From the NCBI GenBank assembly GCA_037954325.1, contig JBBMNZ010000007.1, forward strand, positions 16,965,001 to 17,029,000: a DNA stretch of 64,000 bases. The letters run 5' to 3'. Both the position numbers and the translations under genes were made by a program. The notes under the pieces are model-generated. The model did no database searches, was not told the DNA's origin, and saw nothing but the letters and a program-made list of their open reading frames with translations. Within the stretch, counting starts at the first letter, position 1. Each line of letters begins with the position of its first letter. This document shows positions 1 through 14,238 of this stretch, in pieces. The DNA comes from Fistularia commersonii. Taxonomy: Eukaryota > Chordata > Actinopteri > Syngnathiformes > Fistulariidae.

Positions 1-1082
1 CAAATTTGACAGTTATTATTCTGCTTAGAATATAGATTAATCTCTGTTTTCTGTCCTTTCTCCTCTGCGTCTGTAAAATGGGGAATTCTGGGGTCCTGAA
101 TTCTGGGGTCAACCTGTCCTATACCATCACTGAACACTTAGCAGTTCCTATTTTTTTTTTTTTTTTTTTGAATAATAAAACCGGAACTTTTCTTTTTGAA
201 TGAATCCCAAAAAAGCAGATCTCCATCATGCAGCCTTTGATCCTCCACCCTGCAGCTGTTTGTGTGGGAGCGGTGACCAGATTACAGAGTGAGAAAGACA
301 CGGTGACACACACTCTGACTCCCGCTAGCCCCTTGTTAACCCGCTCAAAGAGCCCCTCGCCTTCTTCCCCTCTCTAATCCGGGGTTTTCATGCCCAATCG
401 TCCCCCTTTTGAGCCGCAGGGGCATGTGACTCTTATTAAGCGGCGCCATCATTATGGCAATACATCATGTGGTGATGTCATAAGCGGGTGCCACCGCATC
501 AGAGTGCCTGTGTGATATTTATCTATTTTATTTAGTGGGTGGAGGGGGTCCAAATCATTTAAACGGTGAGTCTTTAAGCCTTAAAAGATTAGGTCATCTG
601 ATTTTTAGGAACATCTACCTGCAAGGCAGGTGACTCAATCAAACTTGTGTTCTAGAACAAAATATATTTTGCTAGATGAATCACCCCCCCTTTTTTTTTT
701 TTTTTTTTCCCCTCGCCCTACAGTTTCAGAAACAAACCAATAACTGACTCAAAAGTTGACTCATTGAAGTGTGGCATTATGGAGTTATCTCGATTTTTCA
801 AATCCCTCAGTCAGTTCAAATCGCTCAGTTTGGGTACGATGCCCTTGAGGAAATAGTGCATAAAGAAAGAAAACACAACTTTCTCTAACTTCTTAATGCT
901 TCCAAAGGCTGAAAATCAAGTGGTCTGATTGGTCTGTTAGATGGAGATGATGAAGAGGCAGAGATGAGGGAAGTCATGAATCTTCTAGTGTGTGGCTTTT
1001 TGCAAGGGGTGTTCCTCTATCCTGAGTGTGTTGAGTAAATGATGACCGGACTACAGTTTGAAGAGGCTCATTGGCATTATAC

Positions 1083-1088
<6 letters not shown>

Positions 1089-1138
<50 letters not shown>
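1089..1138. repeat. (GT)n microsatellite
   Basis: About 25 uninterrupted GT units in intron 1. Open frames here are repeat artefacts. Confidence 0.95.
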
Positions 1139-1140
<2 letters not shown>

Positions 1141-3095
1141 GTGTGTGGCTTTTGTTCATTTGCCACATTCCCTTGGGTCCTCTCAGGGATCAGGGGAGTC
1201 TGTGTGGATGTACTGTTGGAGTGGGTGTGTTAATGATCTCACTCTTTAGGAATCTGTGTGTGCAGTGGGTCACATAGACCATGTGCGCACACACACACAC
1301 ACACGTTGGGATGGTACCTCTACATCCCATTTTCCAGTTACCTGCCAACTCCCCTCTAAACTTTTTTTTTTTTTTCAACTTAAAGTTGAAATACCCCACC
1401 GAATATTCTTTATTTTTATAACTTGTCAAAGTCATTGTTTCTAAATTGTTTCATAATAACTGGCTTACCATGTCAATAATGCATGACATTTTTTTCCCCA
1501 AGTGTTTGCAAAAGCCAGGCTGTAATTTGTCATTGTGAAATAACTGTTTATTACACAATAGTAATGACATCATATGCTCTTATTTTTGTGCCCTATAATC
1601 ATCCTTGCTACTATGTAATGTCAGCCAACACGTCCAAAAACAACCAGGGAAATAGCGGTTTTGATTGAATGGTTGTCTAATATCTATGCTCTATCTTAAG
1701 TTCAACTTTTAACTGCAGTTACCTGTCTGTGCAGAGCAATAATAAAGCTGTTACTACACCATTTAAAATGTTCCTTCCATGATTACGTCACCTCTGTCGT
1801 GGCCCACATGTCTGTTCCCAGTTTAAATGTGCAATAACTGACTTTTTAACCGCTTGGATGCAAGTGCTCAGAACAACACTGGCTCTTTATCAGAGAACTT
1901 GCTCAGGCATGTTTATAGTTTACTTTTGACTCCAACTGTTGCTGTTCATGAAATTTATCAGGAACCGTATTTCCAAACAGAATTATAGATAAAAGTATTC
2001 TTTGAACCTACAGAGAATACGAGGTAAATTCACCCCCCCCCCCCCCCCCCGAGTGTCTTCTGTTTCAAAGATACTCATGTTGGTAACTTTTATGAAAATC
2101 ACACTTAGGAGCAAAAAACCTCCCTGCAAAACCCCAAATCAACATTTTTATTTTATTGGCATTTTGAACATTGTGGCAAATGAGCCTGATTCTACTGCAT
2201 CACGACTGGCCTTTCTTTCTTTCTTCAGATTATGTTTGTCAGCTGCATCCTAATAAAGGCGCCATGCTTTGCAATGAAAACACAAATTGTGTTGAAATGT
2301 CACTTTCTGAAAATTTAATTTCGCTCTGCAGATGCATGTGGATCTCTGACCACTCTGTGTGATTTTGTATCTTTCCAGTCAGACAATTTGTTTTAGATGG
2401 GTGGATTTAATATGGGGGCTGACTAGTGCATACTGAGGAGCAAAAATGACAGATACACACTTCAATCTTTGCCGAAAACCGTGTTTGCTGCTCTCGTATC
2501 GGTGTCCCAGGCATGTCTTCTTGTATTTTCAATTCTCAGCGCTGCATCGTACAGCCCTTACCATCCCGTCACCTGATTGGCTGCCAGGAAATGCGAGCCA
2601 CTATCCGACGCCCGCCGTGTCGTGTAAATAAGTGTGATTTCAGAAGAGTCTGAGTTCCTTGGAACTTGTGCGGTCCCTCAAGGCTCTCTCTCTTTGGCCC
2701 CCGGCTCTTTATGATCCACGGGTTTTCATTTTCCGGCCCAGCTTGTTGTCGAGATGGTCGGCCATGATGTAATGGATCGACGAGCGAGCGGTTTTGATTT
2801 GCTTGTAGGTTATTACTTTCCCTGGCTGCATACGCAGGTTTTCGGGAATATGCGGCAGGTGTTTTCTCTGCCCACCGGATTGTTAGATAACTTCCCTCTC
2901 TTGCTAGGGGAAGGTGCGTCGCCCTGATAAGAAAGCAGTTTTGCTCCGACCCGATTTACCTTTGCACACATTCTTACTTTATCTCACCCTCACTTTCAGT
3001 TCCCTTGCACACCTTAACTCCTTCTTTTCTCTCCCCAAACGGAAATTTAATTCCCGCCCGACTCCCACTCCTTCATTAGCGTCCTTGTTGTTGTT

Positions 3096-3109
3096 GTTAC
3101 CATAGCAAC
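3096..3109. promoter_or_regulatory. X-box (RFX) palindrome in flnb intron 1
   Basis: GTTACCATAGCAAC matches the RFX-family X-box (GTTRCCATRGYAAC) at every position and is nearly palindromic. RFX factors drive ciliary and immune genes. A related palindrome, GTTACTATGGTAAC, occurs at 34751-34764. Function in flnb is not known. Confidence 0.4.
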
Positions 3110-3720
3110 AGGTCAACAAATCGACCGGTATCGGCCGTGGCGGCGGCTGCTGAAAAGCTCACATGGTGTTTATCAAGACCAAAGTGAGTCTGCTTGCTCA
3201 AACAGAGGCTTTGTGAATGGATCTGTGGGCAGATAAATCTTTTAATGAAACAGGAAGCTGGGATCGTTGTGAGCGAGCAAGGGAAACCTTTCTCTTGAGC
3301 TTCTACCGGCCCTGACATGTAGCTGGGTCAAGAGCTCGGACTGGTGAAAGATCCTAAACTAAAACACTCAGATTTCTACTTGAAGAGGTTTTTAAATAAG
3401 CATCATCTCGTCTAGAAATGAAAACATGAAAGATGCTTTACCATGTTGAATTTCTTTTCGATAGTCTGCGTGCACGTGGAGGCTTTGGCCAAACGGCCTT
3501 TGTCTGTTCATGTCATTGCTTCACAGAGCAGATAAACCGAATGTTCGGATGGTTTGAACAAGAGGACACCTGAGGAAGGTGTCAAAAACGATAGTCAGTG
3601 ACCAGTGGATTCAACAAGTGGATCGTCTCTCTTGGGGAAGACAAGTCAGAAATGTTTTGGAAGCACTGGTCTAGCCAACAACAAGCCGGAGTCTATTTTT
3701 TGTAAACTGAAGATTTAACA

Positions 3721-3723
<3 letters not shown>

Positions 3724-3760
<37 letters not shown>
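3724..3760. repeat. (TG)n microsatellite
   Basis: About 18 TG units in intron 1. Confidence 0.95.
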
Positions 3761-3762
<2 letters not shown>

Positions 3763-6169
3763 CTCTGATACAGATCAAGTACAGGTAGACAGCTAGAAAA
3801 ATAGTAAAGGACGAGTATTGAAAGAATATTTTTATTTTAATAGCGTGTTTTTTTTGCTGCTCAAATACATAACAGTTTTATTGGTAGGTGTTCAAATGAA
3901 AAGAAAAAGTAAAGTTGTCATGTTAGTCCTTGAAATGGACCAGTAACATGCCATGTGTCATGGATTTCTCGCAACAGATATTTCACTTTTAAAAAGAAAA
4001 AAAAACAATTCCCCTCTGTCTCTCCGGAGATGGGACTCCCTAACTGTTGCTGGGAGTTATTTTTTTAAAGTTTATCTGCTCCGTAGTAAATAAATTCTAA
4101 TGCTGTAGAACGAAAATGATTGAAAAAGGACATTTGGTCCAGCTTTGCCTATTTATAGTAATAAAAGCCAGTTGTTACGATGTCTTAGCGCTATCACCCA
4201 GACGGTTGCGAAGTCCAGTTACTGAAGTTCCAGTGGAGGTGATCCTGAAGGGGCAGCTGGTTGTGGCAAGGTTCCCCCTTGACTCCCTCAATGGCATATT
4301 TCACTTTAATGAGACCAAGCGAAACCCAGGAGGCACAAAGGAAAGGATTTATGGCTTTTGTGGCAGGTCTCAGCCAGGTGTGCGTATGTGCGTGATGGCA
4401 TGTCTCTGACGTGGATTCACGTATCAGACACAAACTCAGATCATACCGTCTGTGTTGCTCATGAGAGGTCGTTATTCCACAAATCAGGGACAGCAAACAG
4501 TGATGTCACACTTCTCGAAATCACCACCTGCACCCTCTGTGCAAAGCTACATATCAGTCGTGGGTAAAACCGAACAGAATCGCATACCACGGTTTATTTT
4601 ATTTTTTATTTTTTACGTAGCTATGTATCGCTCTTGCTCCTGTAAAAAGACAGTATATTAGATAAAGAAAGAAGTATCCATGGTTTGTTCAGTAAAAGCA
4701 TTTCCAACTGCGACCTCGACACCAAGGTGGGAACTCTGCGTCATATCTCTAATATTCGGCATCAGCAGGTCACCCTTTTAAGATAAGGGGAAAAACCACC
4801 TCAGGACAAAGTTTGTATCAGAGTGGTGCAATCTTAGACCATCTGAACTCACATGGGGCAGAGAGGGGAGTATGGGTGTAAAAGAAAGAAAATGCATGTG
4901 ATTAGAGCTGATGAAAACCTCCCTTACACACACACATTCTTTCTCTCCCTCTCACACCAACACACTGACAGCCAGAATCTTGTAGTTGTGTTTATGCTGT
5001 TTTCACCCAGACTATCTATAGTTTGACTCGTCCTTGTTCTCTCTCGATAAGGACAATAGGCTACCATGGCGATAGACTTGTTACCCACAAAACTGTCTGC
5101 AAGAACTGTAAATAAAGTGCAGGAGCAGCACACACACTGAAGGCTGCGCTCTGTCATGTTACGCTTCCCGCATCAGAAGTGACTCTTATAAAATTCAACA
5201 ATTAAGGTATATTAGATTGAGTTTGGGGACGTGTAGCTTTTCGAACAATGGAAGGATCCTCATTGGACAAACTAGGATAAGGCTAAACTGCTCACTAAGT
5301 ACTAGAATGTCAATTCAGTGATTAGAGTGTATTTCGGAGTAAACTGAGGTGGTGTAAAATAAAGAATTAAATGAGTAAACTGCGTTAAAGGACTTCATAG
5401 TTTGGTAGGCTTGCTCAAATCTTCTCTCCCTCATTTACTTGCGAAATCAGATACTGCATGCTGTTTTAACCCATATACAGATGCACAGATGCAAGTTGTG
5501 GCAACAGGTCACAGAATGAAGCTCTTAACATTGAATGCATCACCGGATCAGAAACCCTGGAAACCACAAACTGCCGCAGGTAATTGAGGAAAGATGTTGA
5601 AACTAAATTAGTCTGAGGGAAGATTAAGTTTATTAGAGCTATAGAAGAGAGCGTGTGGAAGGATTATAAAGCTGCAGTTTTGAAAAATTAAAAAGCAAAA
5701 TTTCAATCCTTCGGTGTGACAATTAAGAAAAAATCTTATCCCATCTCTTGTTTTTTTTTTTTTTTTTTTTTTGGATTCTAGTTTGTCACCCAGTTTCAAT
5801 AAAGAAAAGGTCAGGTTTTGTGTGTGCATGTGCGTAAACCCTCTAGCAAACATCCTGTCATTGAACAAGAGCCGTCAGCAACACAAACACACAATGACAT
5901 TAACAGAGATTAATTTCTTAGATTGGCCTTACCTTAACCTTATACCTAAAAACAGCATGATAGTTTCCTACTCCTTGCCTTTCCCCCCCCCCCCCCCCAA
6001 CTTCTTTGCTGTTTTCAATTTGTCAAGATAGATGCAATGTTTCTTTGTGTTTCCTTGATCTTTAGTTTGACTAGAGGAAAGTATCCTGTAAAGGAGAATA
6101 AGCCAAAAAAAACCAAACTGGTAATTGAACTGAATTTAGCACCCAACTGCAGAAGCATTGAAATATTTT

Positions 6170-6210
6170 TATTCATATATACATATATATATATTTGTAT
6201 GTGTATATGT

Positions 6211-6274
<64 letters not shown>

Positions 6275-6275
6275 T
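6170..6275. repeat. Compound (TA)n/(CA)n microsatellite
   Basis: Alternating TA, GT and CA tracts over about 105 nt in intron 1; no coding meaning. Confidence 0.9.
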
Positions 6276-8596
6276 GTGTTTTTTGTTGGCTAAACTAAGG
6301 CAAAATGTAATAGCTCTTATTGTATTCATATATAAACTAACTACTGGTGACTATGTCCAATTATTTCCACTGTTACCATTTAAAGGCCTAGTGTTAGAGT
6401 GATGTTTCCTCATTGCTTCTAGTTTCTTCCTGCAGCTTCAACATCACCTCACCCTGAACACACAAAGCGCTCCACATTTTGTTTTCCATCCGGAAGCCTT
6501 TCCTTTTTGTCCTTTTGTCTTCCATGTGTGACCAAGCAGACATGGATTTATATTCGCTCAGCTGAAGTTAGTACCTGCCGCATCGGGCCGCCGGACGGGT
6601 GTGTCAGGACCGGCTTGTTTAAAGAGAGATAGAAACAAACACCGCCAGGCGATGAAAGGTGTTCCGAATGATAGAAGACAAACAGGTGGACAGTGACAGC
6701 TTTACAGGGACAAAAGGAAACATTGCAAAATATCTGGGAAGAGAGATTAGGAAGGAGGACAAAAGTGTGTGTGAGAGTGATTAACAGGCGTGTTGCAGTG
6801 TTGGGACACCTTGGGGCGAGGCAGCAGCTTCCCAAAGCTCCATCTAATCCTGCAGCTCTGAGCCAAGGTTGGAGCTCACCTGCTCTGACTGAAAGGTGGA
6901 GCGTTGGCAGTGCGCTGCTCATTGTCCAACACAAGATGTTGAAAGTTTGCTGCCAGCATCCTTAGACATTTTAGGGAGACTAATGTCGCTGAGCAGGTGT
7001 GGAGGCTTCAGGCCACTTCATGTCCGTCTTGAATCCTCTATGTGTTCAATACATGATTTAAAATATGAGATACTGCAGGGTACGGGAAAATACTCGGTTC
7101 CTTAGTGTTTTCCAGCTGAGGATCCCCACTTTGTAGTGAGATGAAGAGTAAGAAGAGGCTGTCGTGAAATATTTGAGAAATGGCGCGCTAACCGTTGAGT
7201 TAAATGCATGCACATCCAGCAAAGGTGAGAAGGCGGACTGGGCTTACAGGTGTCGGTCAACTGCATTTTACCACTATCTACTCTCTGGTTAAACAACCTG
7301 TATTAGAATAAACTGGGATGTTTTTGGTTGTGGGTCTCAGCTGGAATGCGTATCCCTGCTTTGTATTGTTTCATTTTAACTATTTGAAGTTAGTTTCACG
7401 CTGCTGAACAGGAACCACCGGAATAATCTGATTTGTCAAACTGTGTACCCTGAAATGTTGTAGTCCTGTTTCTCTCTTCTTCTCAAGGGGTTTATTTTAA
7501 CCCTCTAAAGGGTTTCTAAGATGAAAAGAAGCCAAAGCTAAGGACTAAATAGTGCTGAGAACTTGAAAAAGTAATGTTCCCTGGATGTGCATATCGAGAT
7601 GTGACAGTCAGAAATTTAAGCAAATATGCCTGAATTGTTTGGCTGCAAAGGAATTGTCATATTTATCTTTTCTTACACAAAGTTTGCAAATCCCTGATCT
7701 GTAATTTGTAAATTCATAAAAAAATTAGTCAAATAGCTCTTTTTCACTAAATTGCAGTTTTGGGACTTACCTGCTCAAACTGTTAATAAACCTTGCTCTT
7801 GCCCAGTACCCTAAATATGTTGTTGTTCTGAAAAGAAATGGAGACAAAGAGATTAAACATGATTGGAATGGAATGTTTTGTTCACTCCTGTCTGAACTCT
7901 GTGGTGCAGCCAGAGATTGTGCGCGTGCGTGTGCGTGCAGTAAACTGGTTTGAGTGGAACGTTACTTTGCCGTATCATTGTTTGAAGTCTTTAACTGTAT
8001 CCAGAGTAGAGTTCTCTAAATTCCCATTTTTTTTATTTTTTTTTTTGATTACCCATCAGTTGTAAAACAACAATCAGCTGGGATGTCAATTTTAATTTTG
8101 GTCAGGAGACCTTTTGTAGTTTTCGGGAAAGTTACCAATTTAAAGCAAAAATCAAGTTGTTGTTTTTTTTGTACTCTTTATATTCACTGCACATTTGGGA
8201 TTATCGATTCATTCCAAGTAATCATTGTCCATTGCATTAACTGTAAATCTTTGACAGTAATTTCAATAATTGTTGCATTGATTTTGGTCCTAGTGGGTTT
8301 TACTTGGGAGTTTTTTTTCCCCCTCATCGGTCTATGAAAGTGTGCTGTTTATTTTCATTTCTATGTTCCTTTTTTCCATTCATCATTTTTTTCCCAGGCT
8401 TGCTTAAGATAAAGCTTTTCACGAGGGGATGCTTGCATGTTCGTTTAAATGGGAAAAGAGCTGAATATATGGATACACTCATTACTCTCTTCATGCCTGA
8501 TTTCCCTTGTCATCTTTCATCAGACAGCGGTGATTAAAACAAAAAACACACAAAAATCGCTCTGAATGTGAAGGTTAACCCACATTCTCTCCTCAG

Positions 8597-11500
8597 ATTC
8601 CAAAGCCATTGTGGATGGGAACCTGAAACTGATCCTGGGTCTGGTCTGGACTCTGATCCTGCACTACTCCATCTCCATGCCGGTCTGGGAAGGCGAGGAT
8701 GAAGAGGTAATGTCCAGTTAACCTGCCAGTAACTTTTTTTTTTTTCTCTTCCCAACACCTAACTCTACAAACATACACATTTAGTGTATGTTTAATGATG
8801 AGCAAGTAGTGTTACTGATTTATTTGAAGTATCACTGTGAACAAAGTGTGTATTCTAACAAGATTATCTAATGATTGTTGCCACAGATACATAGCCTTTT
8901 TTTTCTCACGTTAATTTCATTTGTGCCCCAAGTAACCTTTTGATATTTGGGATTTTTTTCTGAAATCATCAGGAAAAATTGATTCTGCTAATTACTGGCT
9001 AAATCGCAACAGATGGGGGAAAAAAAGGAGAAAGAAATTACCTACAAATAATTTTACTGAGAAATTGTCTTAAAATCAGCATTGAAAATTATGGGAGAAA
9101 TTTGCAAGAAAAACAAGTTTAACCTAAAAAGAAGATGCAAGGGCTTAGAGAGCAGCTGCAGCAACTTGAACATGAAAGACTTACTTCATTTAATAATACT
9201 GAGCATTACATTTCAAGGTCAGATCAGTGACATTGTATTAGATTTCCTTTGGTCCAATTCTGCCTCCTGATGCTGTTGTCGCACACCGACAAACACGCTT
9301 TATTTATTCGTAAAGATCACCTGAGATTTTTTTTTTTTCTAATTTTTTTTTTTTTTTTTACTCCCACACAAGGCATTCTTCCGATGTGTTTCCATGCTGA
9401 ATGGTCCACATGCGCATACACTAACAGCCGCAACTCTTTGCTTTCAGTCAGAGTCGAAGACGCCGAAACAGCGTTTGCTGGGCTGGATCCAGCACAAAGT
9501 GCCTGATCTACCGATCACTAACTTCAGCCAGGACTGGAGGGATGGCAAGGCCCTGGGAGCACTGGTGGACAGTTGCGCACCAGGTATGTTCGCCACGTTT
9601 CATTTTATGTCGACAAAAATAGAATAAGTTCATGTACTATGTTCACTGTCAGCCAGAAAATATTTCATCTGAAGTCCAAAGAGGAAACTGCAGCCTTGAC
9701 GCAAGTGTGATCACTGCGAAAGTTCAAGTGTTGAGTTTTGTTGTTTCAAGACTGCCCTGGTTCGACATTTTAAAGAAGTTTAATTTGTTTCGAGTTTCCC
9801 GTTGTGTAAGAGTTCCAAGGTATTCTTGTGTTGGCCTTAAATAACCAAGACAATGTCCTCCAAACATTGGCGGCAAAACACTGATAATGACAACACCTCA
9901 CATTGCTGAGTATCAGGCTCATTTATGCTCAAGTAAATAGGTACTTCTGTTTCAAACATTGTTAAATGTCACTGGACATGATTCCCATGTGTACTTTATG
10001 TTGCCACGGTCATTGAGCAAAACATCCACTAGAGGGCAGTGCAGAGTTCACTGAAGTCACATGTTCTGGTACAAAAAACAGGAAGAGACCCTAAGAGGCA
10101 GTGCAGTAGAAAGCGGCGGCCTGTGTGGGTTTTAAGTATATGGCGGGTTATGGACAGAGTTCTTCTTCCTGGTTACCATATTGCCTTCTTATCTTCTGTT
10201 CTCTTCTTGTCACCAGTCGTAGTTGAGCATACCGTGCAGCACTGCCCCCACGACTTCCAGTGGTACTGCTCCGATTGCCGCGTTTGGCCACCCTGACAAT
10301 GTGCAGACTTACTCACAAAATCAAAACAGAGGAGACTGAAGGCTCCGTCCATATGCGTTTTTAACTGGCAGCACAAATCAGCCCTTCGTATAGCTTATTT
10401 TCAAATGTTTTGCATGCTAAAAATCCAGTTCCCATCACATTGTGGCCCCATACAGGCTGGAGAACCTTGATGTTAACAATGAAACTCAAACTTTTATTCA
10501 CATTCAAAAGTCAGAGAGGGAATATTTATAAATTACGACATTTTGTGTGTGTGCGCGTGTGTGTGTGTGTGCATACACAGGCCTGTGTCCGGACTGGGAG
10601 ACCTGGGATCCAGTAAGACCAGTGGAGAATGCGACGGAGGCCATGCAGTTAGCTGACGACTGGCTTGGGATCCCCCAGGTGAGATTTCTTTCCTTCCAAT
10701 GTCCATCTCTATGGTCACAAAACATTTTTTTCTTTTTCGTTTGCATAGCAAATTTACATTTTTTTTTTTTTTTTTTTTTTTTTTTAAGCCAAAAAAATTT
10801 TGAACTTTGTCTGTGGAGGTTCTTTGTCATCCAGATCATGGTTAATTCTTGTCAAAATCCTCATGTTATGGCAACTGGACTGGATTATCTTTACTCGAAG
10901 ATGATTCACCCCTCATCCAACATGCTTCTTCAGTTCTAATGGCTTGTGGGGAGTTTCTAACTATAACTGCTAGGCTTGTTGGCTGGTCTAGGCGTGTTAT
11001 GCAAATGGGAGAGTTGATTGGCAGGAATTAGGTCGAAGGGGGTTGTTGTATTAATGGCGGTTTCGTTAGGTCGGAACAAGATACAACTTTTGGGGATTTA
11101 CCTGGATTCGAATCTGTAAAGGTGAAGTCAGACTTCTCAGAATGCCAAGCTAAGGAGTGAAACCTGTTCGACACATGGACTGCGGTGCAGGCGGAAGTTA
11201 CCAGGGGCTGTTTCTGGTGGTGGATCCTTCCAGGTTGTTTGGAGAGGAAAGGAATAGCCCTTATCCTGTCCTGAAGTGGTGGCTCTCCTGTATCGGGCCA
11301 TTGTGTCGAGGTTTTTCGGTCACCCCAATGTAGACCTCATCACAATCCTCAGTGCAGGCGCTACCGTACACCACATTTTCGATCTTATCAGAATTTCTTT
11401 CATCGGCAAGTAATTTTACAACTACACGGAATTTGCCTCGGTGCTTTGGTAACCGTGTTAAACAGACACATAACGGGCATTACATAAATGAAGATTGAAA

Positions 11501-14238
11501 TCAGGGCAATTGTGAGTTGGTGGCGCAAAGTGGTAAGTTGTGCAAAGTAGTGCGATAGGGTGGTTGGAACAGTGTCAGTGGGGGACTGGGGCCTTATTGA
11601 TGAGGCAGGATGCCAATGGGAAGAAACTGTTGGTGTAGAAGCGCACAATCATCCTATTTGGCAGGAAGATCATCCTCTGCTGCCTAGGTGTTTAGTCCTT
11701 GAGTTGCACCAGTCTTTGCTTCAGGGTGTTGTAGGGTTTGAAATGTACCGATATGTGGTATGTTCTTTTTTTTTTTCAGAAACCCTTCTGAGTTTTTCCA
11801 AAACACCAGCAACATGGAGTATGACAATGTTCTTCCAATTGTTGTTGTCTTCCTCCCGTTAGTCCTTGTGCTCTTGCATCGGGTGGTTTCCGATTTGGCA
11901 AAGGCCCAATTACGGTATCCGCAGGATCTTAGGGCTTCCCTAATGTGTTGCACCTCACCTAGTTGGTGAGTTGAAGAGTAAATACTGGCCGGTGTGTGAT
12001 GTCCAGGCTTCTGTCCTGTTGGATGTGAATGCAACAGTCCAGGAAGGGGAGTTTGTCATCAGTGACGTCCTCCCTTGTGAATTTGATGTGGGTGTTGAGA
12101 TGAGTGGTGAACGCTTCCACCTCATTATTCTTGATCTCAACCCATGTGTCCTCTACATACCTGAACCAATGGCTTTGCAGTGTGCACCTGACGGAGGCCA
12201 GGACTTTCCTCTTAACCTCCTCCTTGAATAGGTTCACCACTATGGGGGGTATGGGCGAGCCCATGCCGCATCCACATTTTTGACAATAGAAGCTGTTGTT
12301 GTTTTGGGAATAGGTGGTCCGGTAGGATGCAGATGTGGTCTGTGGTGAGTTTTGTTATATTTACCAAGGTGTTGACCTTTTATGAGGCATTCCCTCACTG
12401 CTGTGACTGCATCCGATGTGGGGATAGATGTGAACAGTGAGGTTACATCAAATCACACCATGGTTCCATCCGGGTCCAGCCTTACTTATTGACCTTGCTG
12501 GCAAAGTCCTGTGAGTTCTTGATATATAAGGTGATAATGTTTGGCAATGTTGTAGCTGCAGGGGAGGGGGCTTCCTTGTGAAGCCCCTTCAAGGAGGGGC
12601 TCCCCCCTTGTGAATCTTGGTGCGTGGCTCCTGGGTATACTCTGTAGTCACAGCTGGGCTACACTCTATTTATCTCTTTTTATATAACCACCCTAAGCAG
12701 GATAAGAGGAAAACAGGTCTCCATAAACCATTAAAGTACTATTTTGTTCCCCCCCATTTTCACAACACTTACATTTCCTCTGTTGGGATGCCAAGGTCAA
12801 AGGTAGCCTGCTGAGTCTTACAGAATTTTTGGGGCTTCCTGGTCTTTTGGAGCTGAGGAAATTGGCAAAATGAAAAGCCACATTTCTTTTGTTTTGAAGG
12901 TGGCTTTGGCAAGATATTTTAAAAGCATGTCTAAAAAAAAAAAAAAAAAAGAAACTGCAAATCCCAAATACGCAATAAAACATAGTAGTTGGAATATTTG
13001 TGTTGATCGTTTCTAATAAAGAGTAGTATAAAACACTCCTGCACATGAATGAGAAGAAAATTTCTCGACAGATTAATTTCTTTTGCGTGTCTTGAGATTT
13101 TTACAGTTTCAGGTTCACATGCTGAATACTAAACTTTTCAATTAAACACAGTGGTTTCCAAGCCTAATTTAAAAACGTGAGAATCTTCCAGTATGGAATA
13201 GTTGAAAATTCCGATAAGTTTTGACATCATAAAGTGTTTTTCAAGGGTTCAAAGAGGGATGGCTGTGGAGCAGAAGGATGTGTTTACGTTTGAAGGAAGG
13301 AAGAGACACACGGCTTTCACTGTCCTGGTCTGAACCCCTCACTCACTCTGCTCATTTCCTCCTCAAATCCATCACCCTCTTCCTCTCTGTGACATCACGC
13401 CTCAGCTTTGGTCACTCTGGCCAGTGTTCAGACACCGCTTTCAACATACTTGAGTATAATTTTCGTCTGGGTTTGTTTTCCCTGGTTTGTCCTCTAGTAC
13501 TGCGGTGGCGAACAATGATATTGTCGATATCCCACTGCCAACTCTGTGGCGGCCATCTGAGAGAGGCTCATTGTGCTCGAGGCAAAGTTCATAAAGAAAT
13601 CTTGCTGAAAGACTTTCCAGAAGTAACCCAATACTGCTTGAAGTCTTGAAATTCTATACAGTTGATTTTTTTTTCTTTTTTTTTTTTTTCTCAAAACACG
13701 CTTGTCATTACTAATATTTTCTGCACTTTGTGTAAGAATTAGAGGCCCAGTGATGCAGATTCCTCCGAGCTCATGTCGAATTTCAAGGGGCAAGATATTC
13801 ACAGGATCAATATCCACTGTTTTTTCAGAAGGGATATGTAAGCTTTGTAAAAAATAGAGCTGTAAATTAAAACAAATTTTGAAGGAAAATCAAAATTTTA
13901 AGTGTCCAGACTGAAAGCCAGACTGCTGCAATAAAGCGACATATTTGTCTGCCTCCAATCACAAAGTTTCATGTTGTGTGTCATAAACTTACAGTTTCAC
14001 TTATCATATTCGAGAGGTAGATACCTGTCTGTCTCACAATAGATCAAGTGGTAATCATGGCTGTGTGTGTCTGTGTGTGTGTGTTTGTAGGTGATCGCAC
14101 CTGAGGAGATCATTGACCCCAGCGCGGATGAACAGTCTGTAATGACGTACCTGTCCCAGTTCCCCAAAGCCAAACTGAAAGCCGGAGCTCCGCTGAAGCC
14201 CAAACTCAACCCCAAGAAAGCCCGAGCCTACGGCCCAG
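8597..14238 (+). CDS. flnb: flnb exons 1-4 of the window: end of CH1 and whole CH2 of the actin-binding domain
   Basis: Exon 8597-8706 encodes the end of CH1 (SKAIVDGNLKLILGLVWTLI, then HYSISMPVWEGEDEE). 9448-9583 begins CH2 (TPKQRLLGWIQHKVPDLPIT, DGKALGALVDSCAPG). 10581-10678 continues (LCPDWETWDP, ADDWLGIPQ). 14091-14238 closes CH2 (VIAPEEIIDP, VMTYLSQFPKAKLK) and starts Ig repeat 1 (ARAYGPG). The tandem CH domains bind F-actin. The exon preceding 8597, with the start codon and most of CH1, must lie upstream of base 1, so this intron is longer than 8.5 kb. The intron 10679-14090 holds a Penelope-like element on the opposite strand. Confidence 0.95.

Larger units (their letters stand above)
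1..8596 (+). other. 3' part of flnb intron 1; no coding exon seen
   Basis: The first coding exon begins at 8597 in mid-codon, so this stretch is intronic. It holds microsatellites (GT at 1089-1138, TG at 3724-3760, mixed TA/CA at 6170-6275), C runs near 2033-2050 and 5983-5998, and T runs. A perfect X-box palindrome lies at 3096-3109. Open frames across it come from simple repeats or chance. Non-repetitive, relatively GC-rich patches at about 300-500 and 2560-3130 are the likeliest places for regulatory elements, but this cannot be shown from one sequence. Confidence 0.7.

Noticed and set aside
6015..6402. Opposing open frames of 104 and 121 codons
   Set aside because: They are translations of a TA/CA microsatellite and its flanks.
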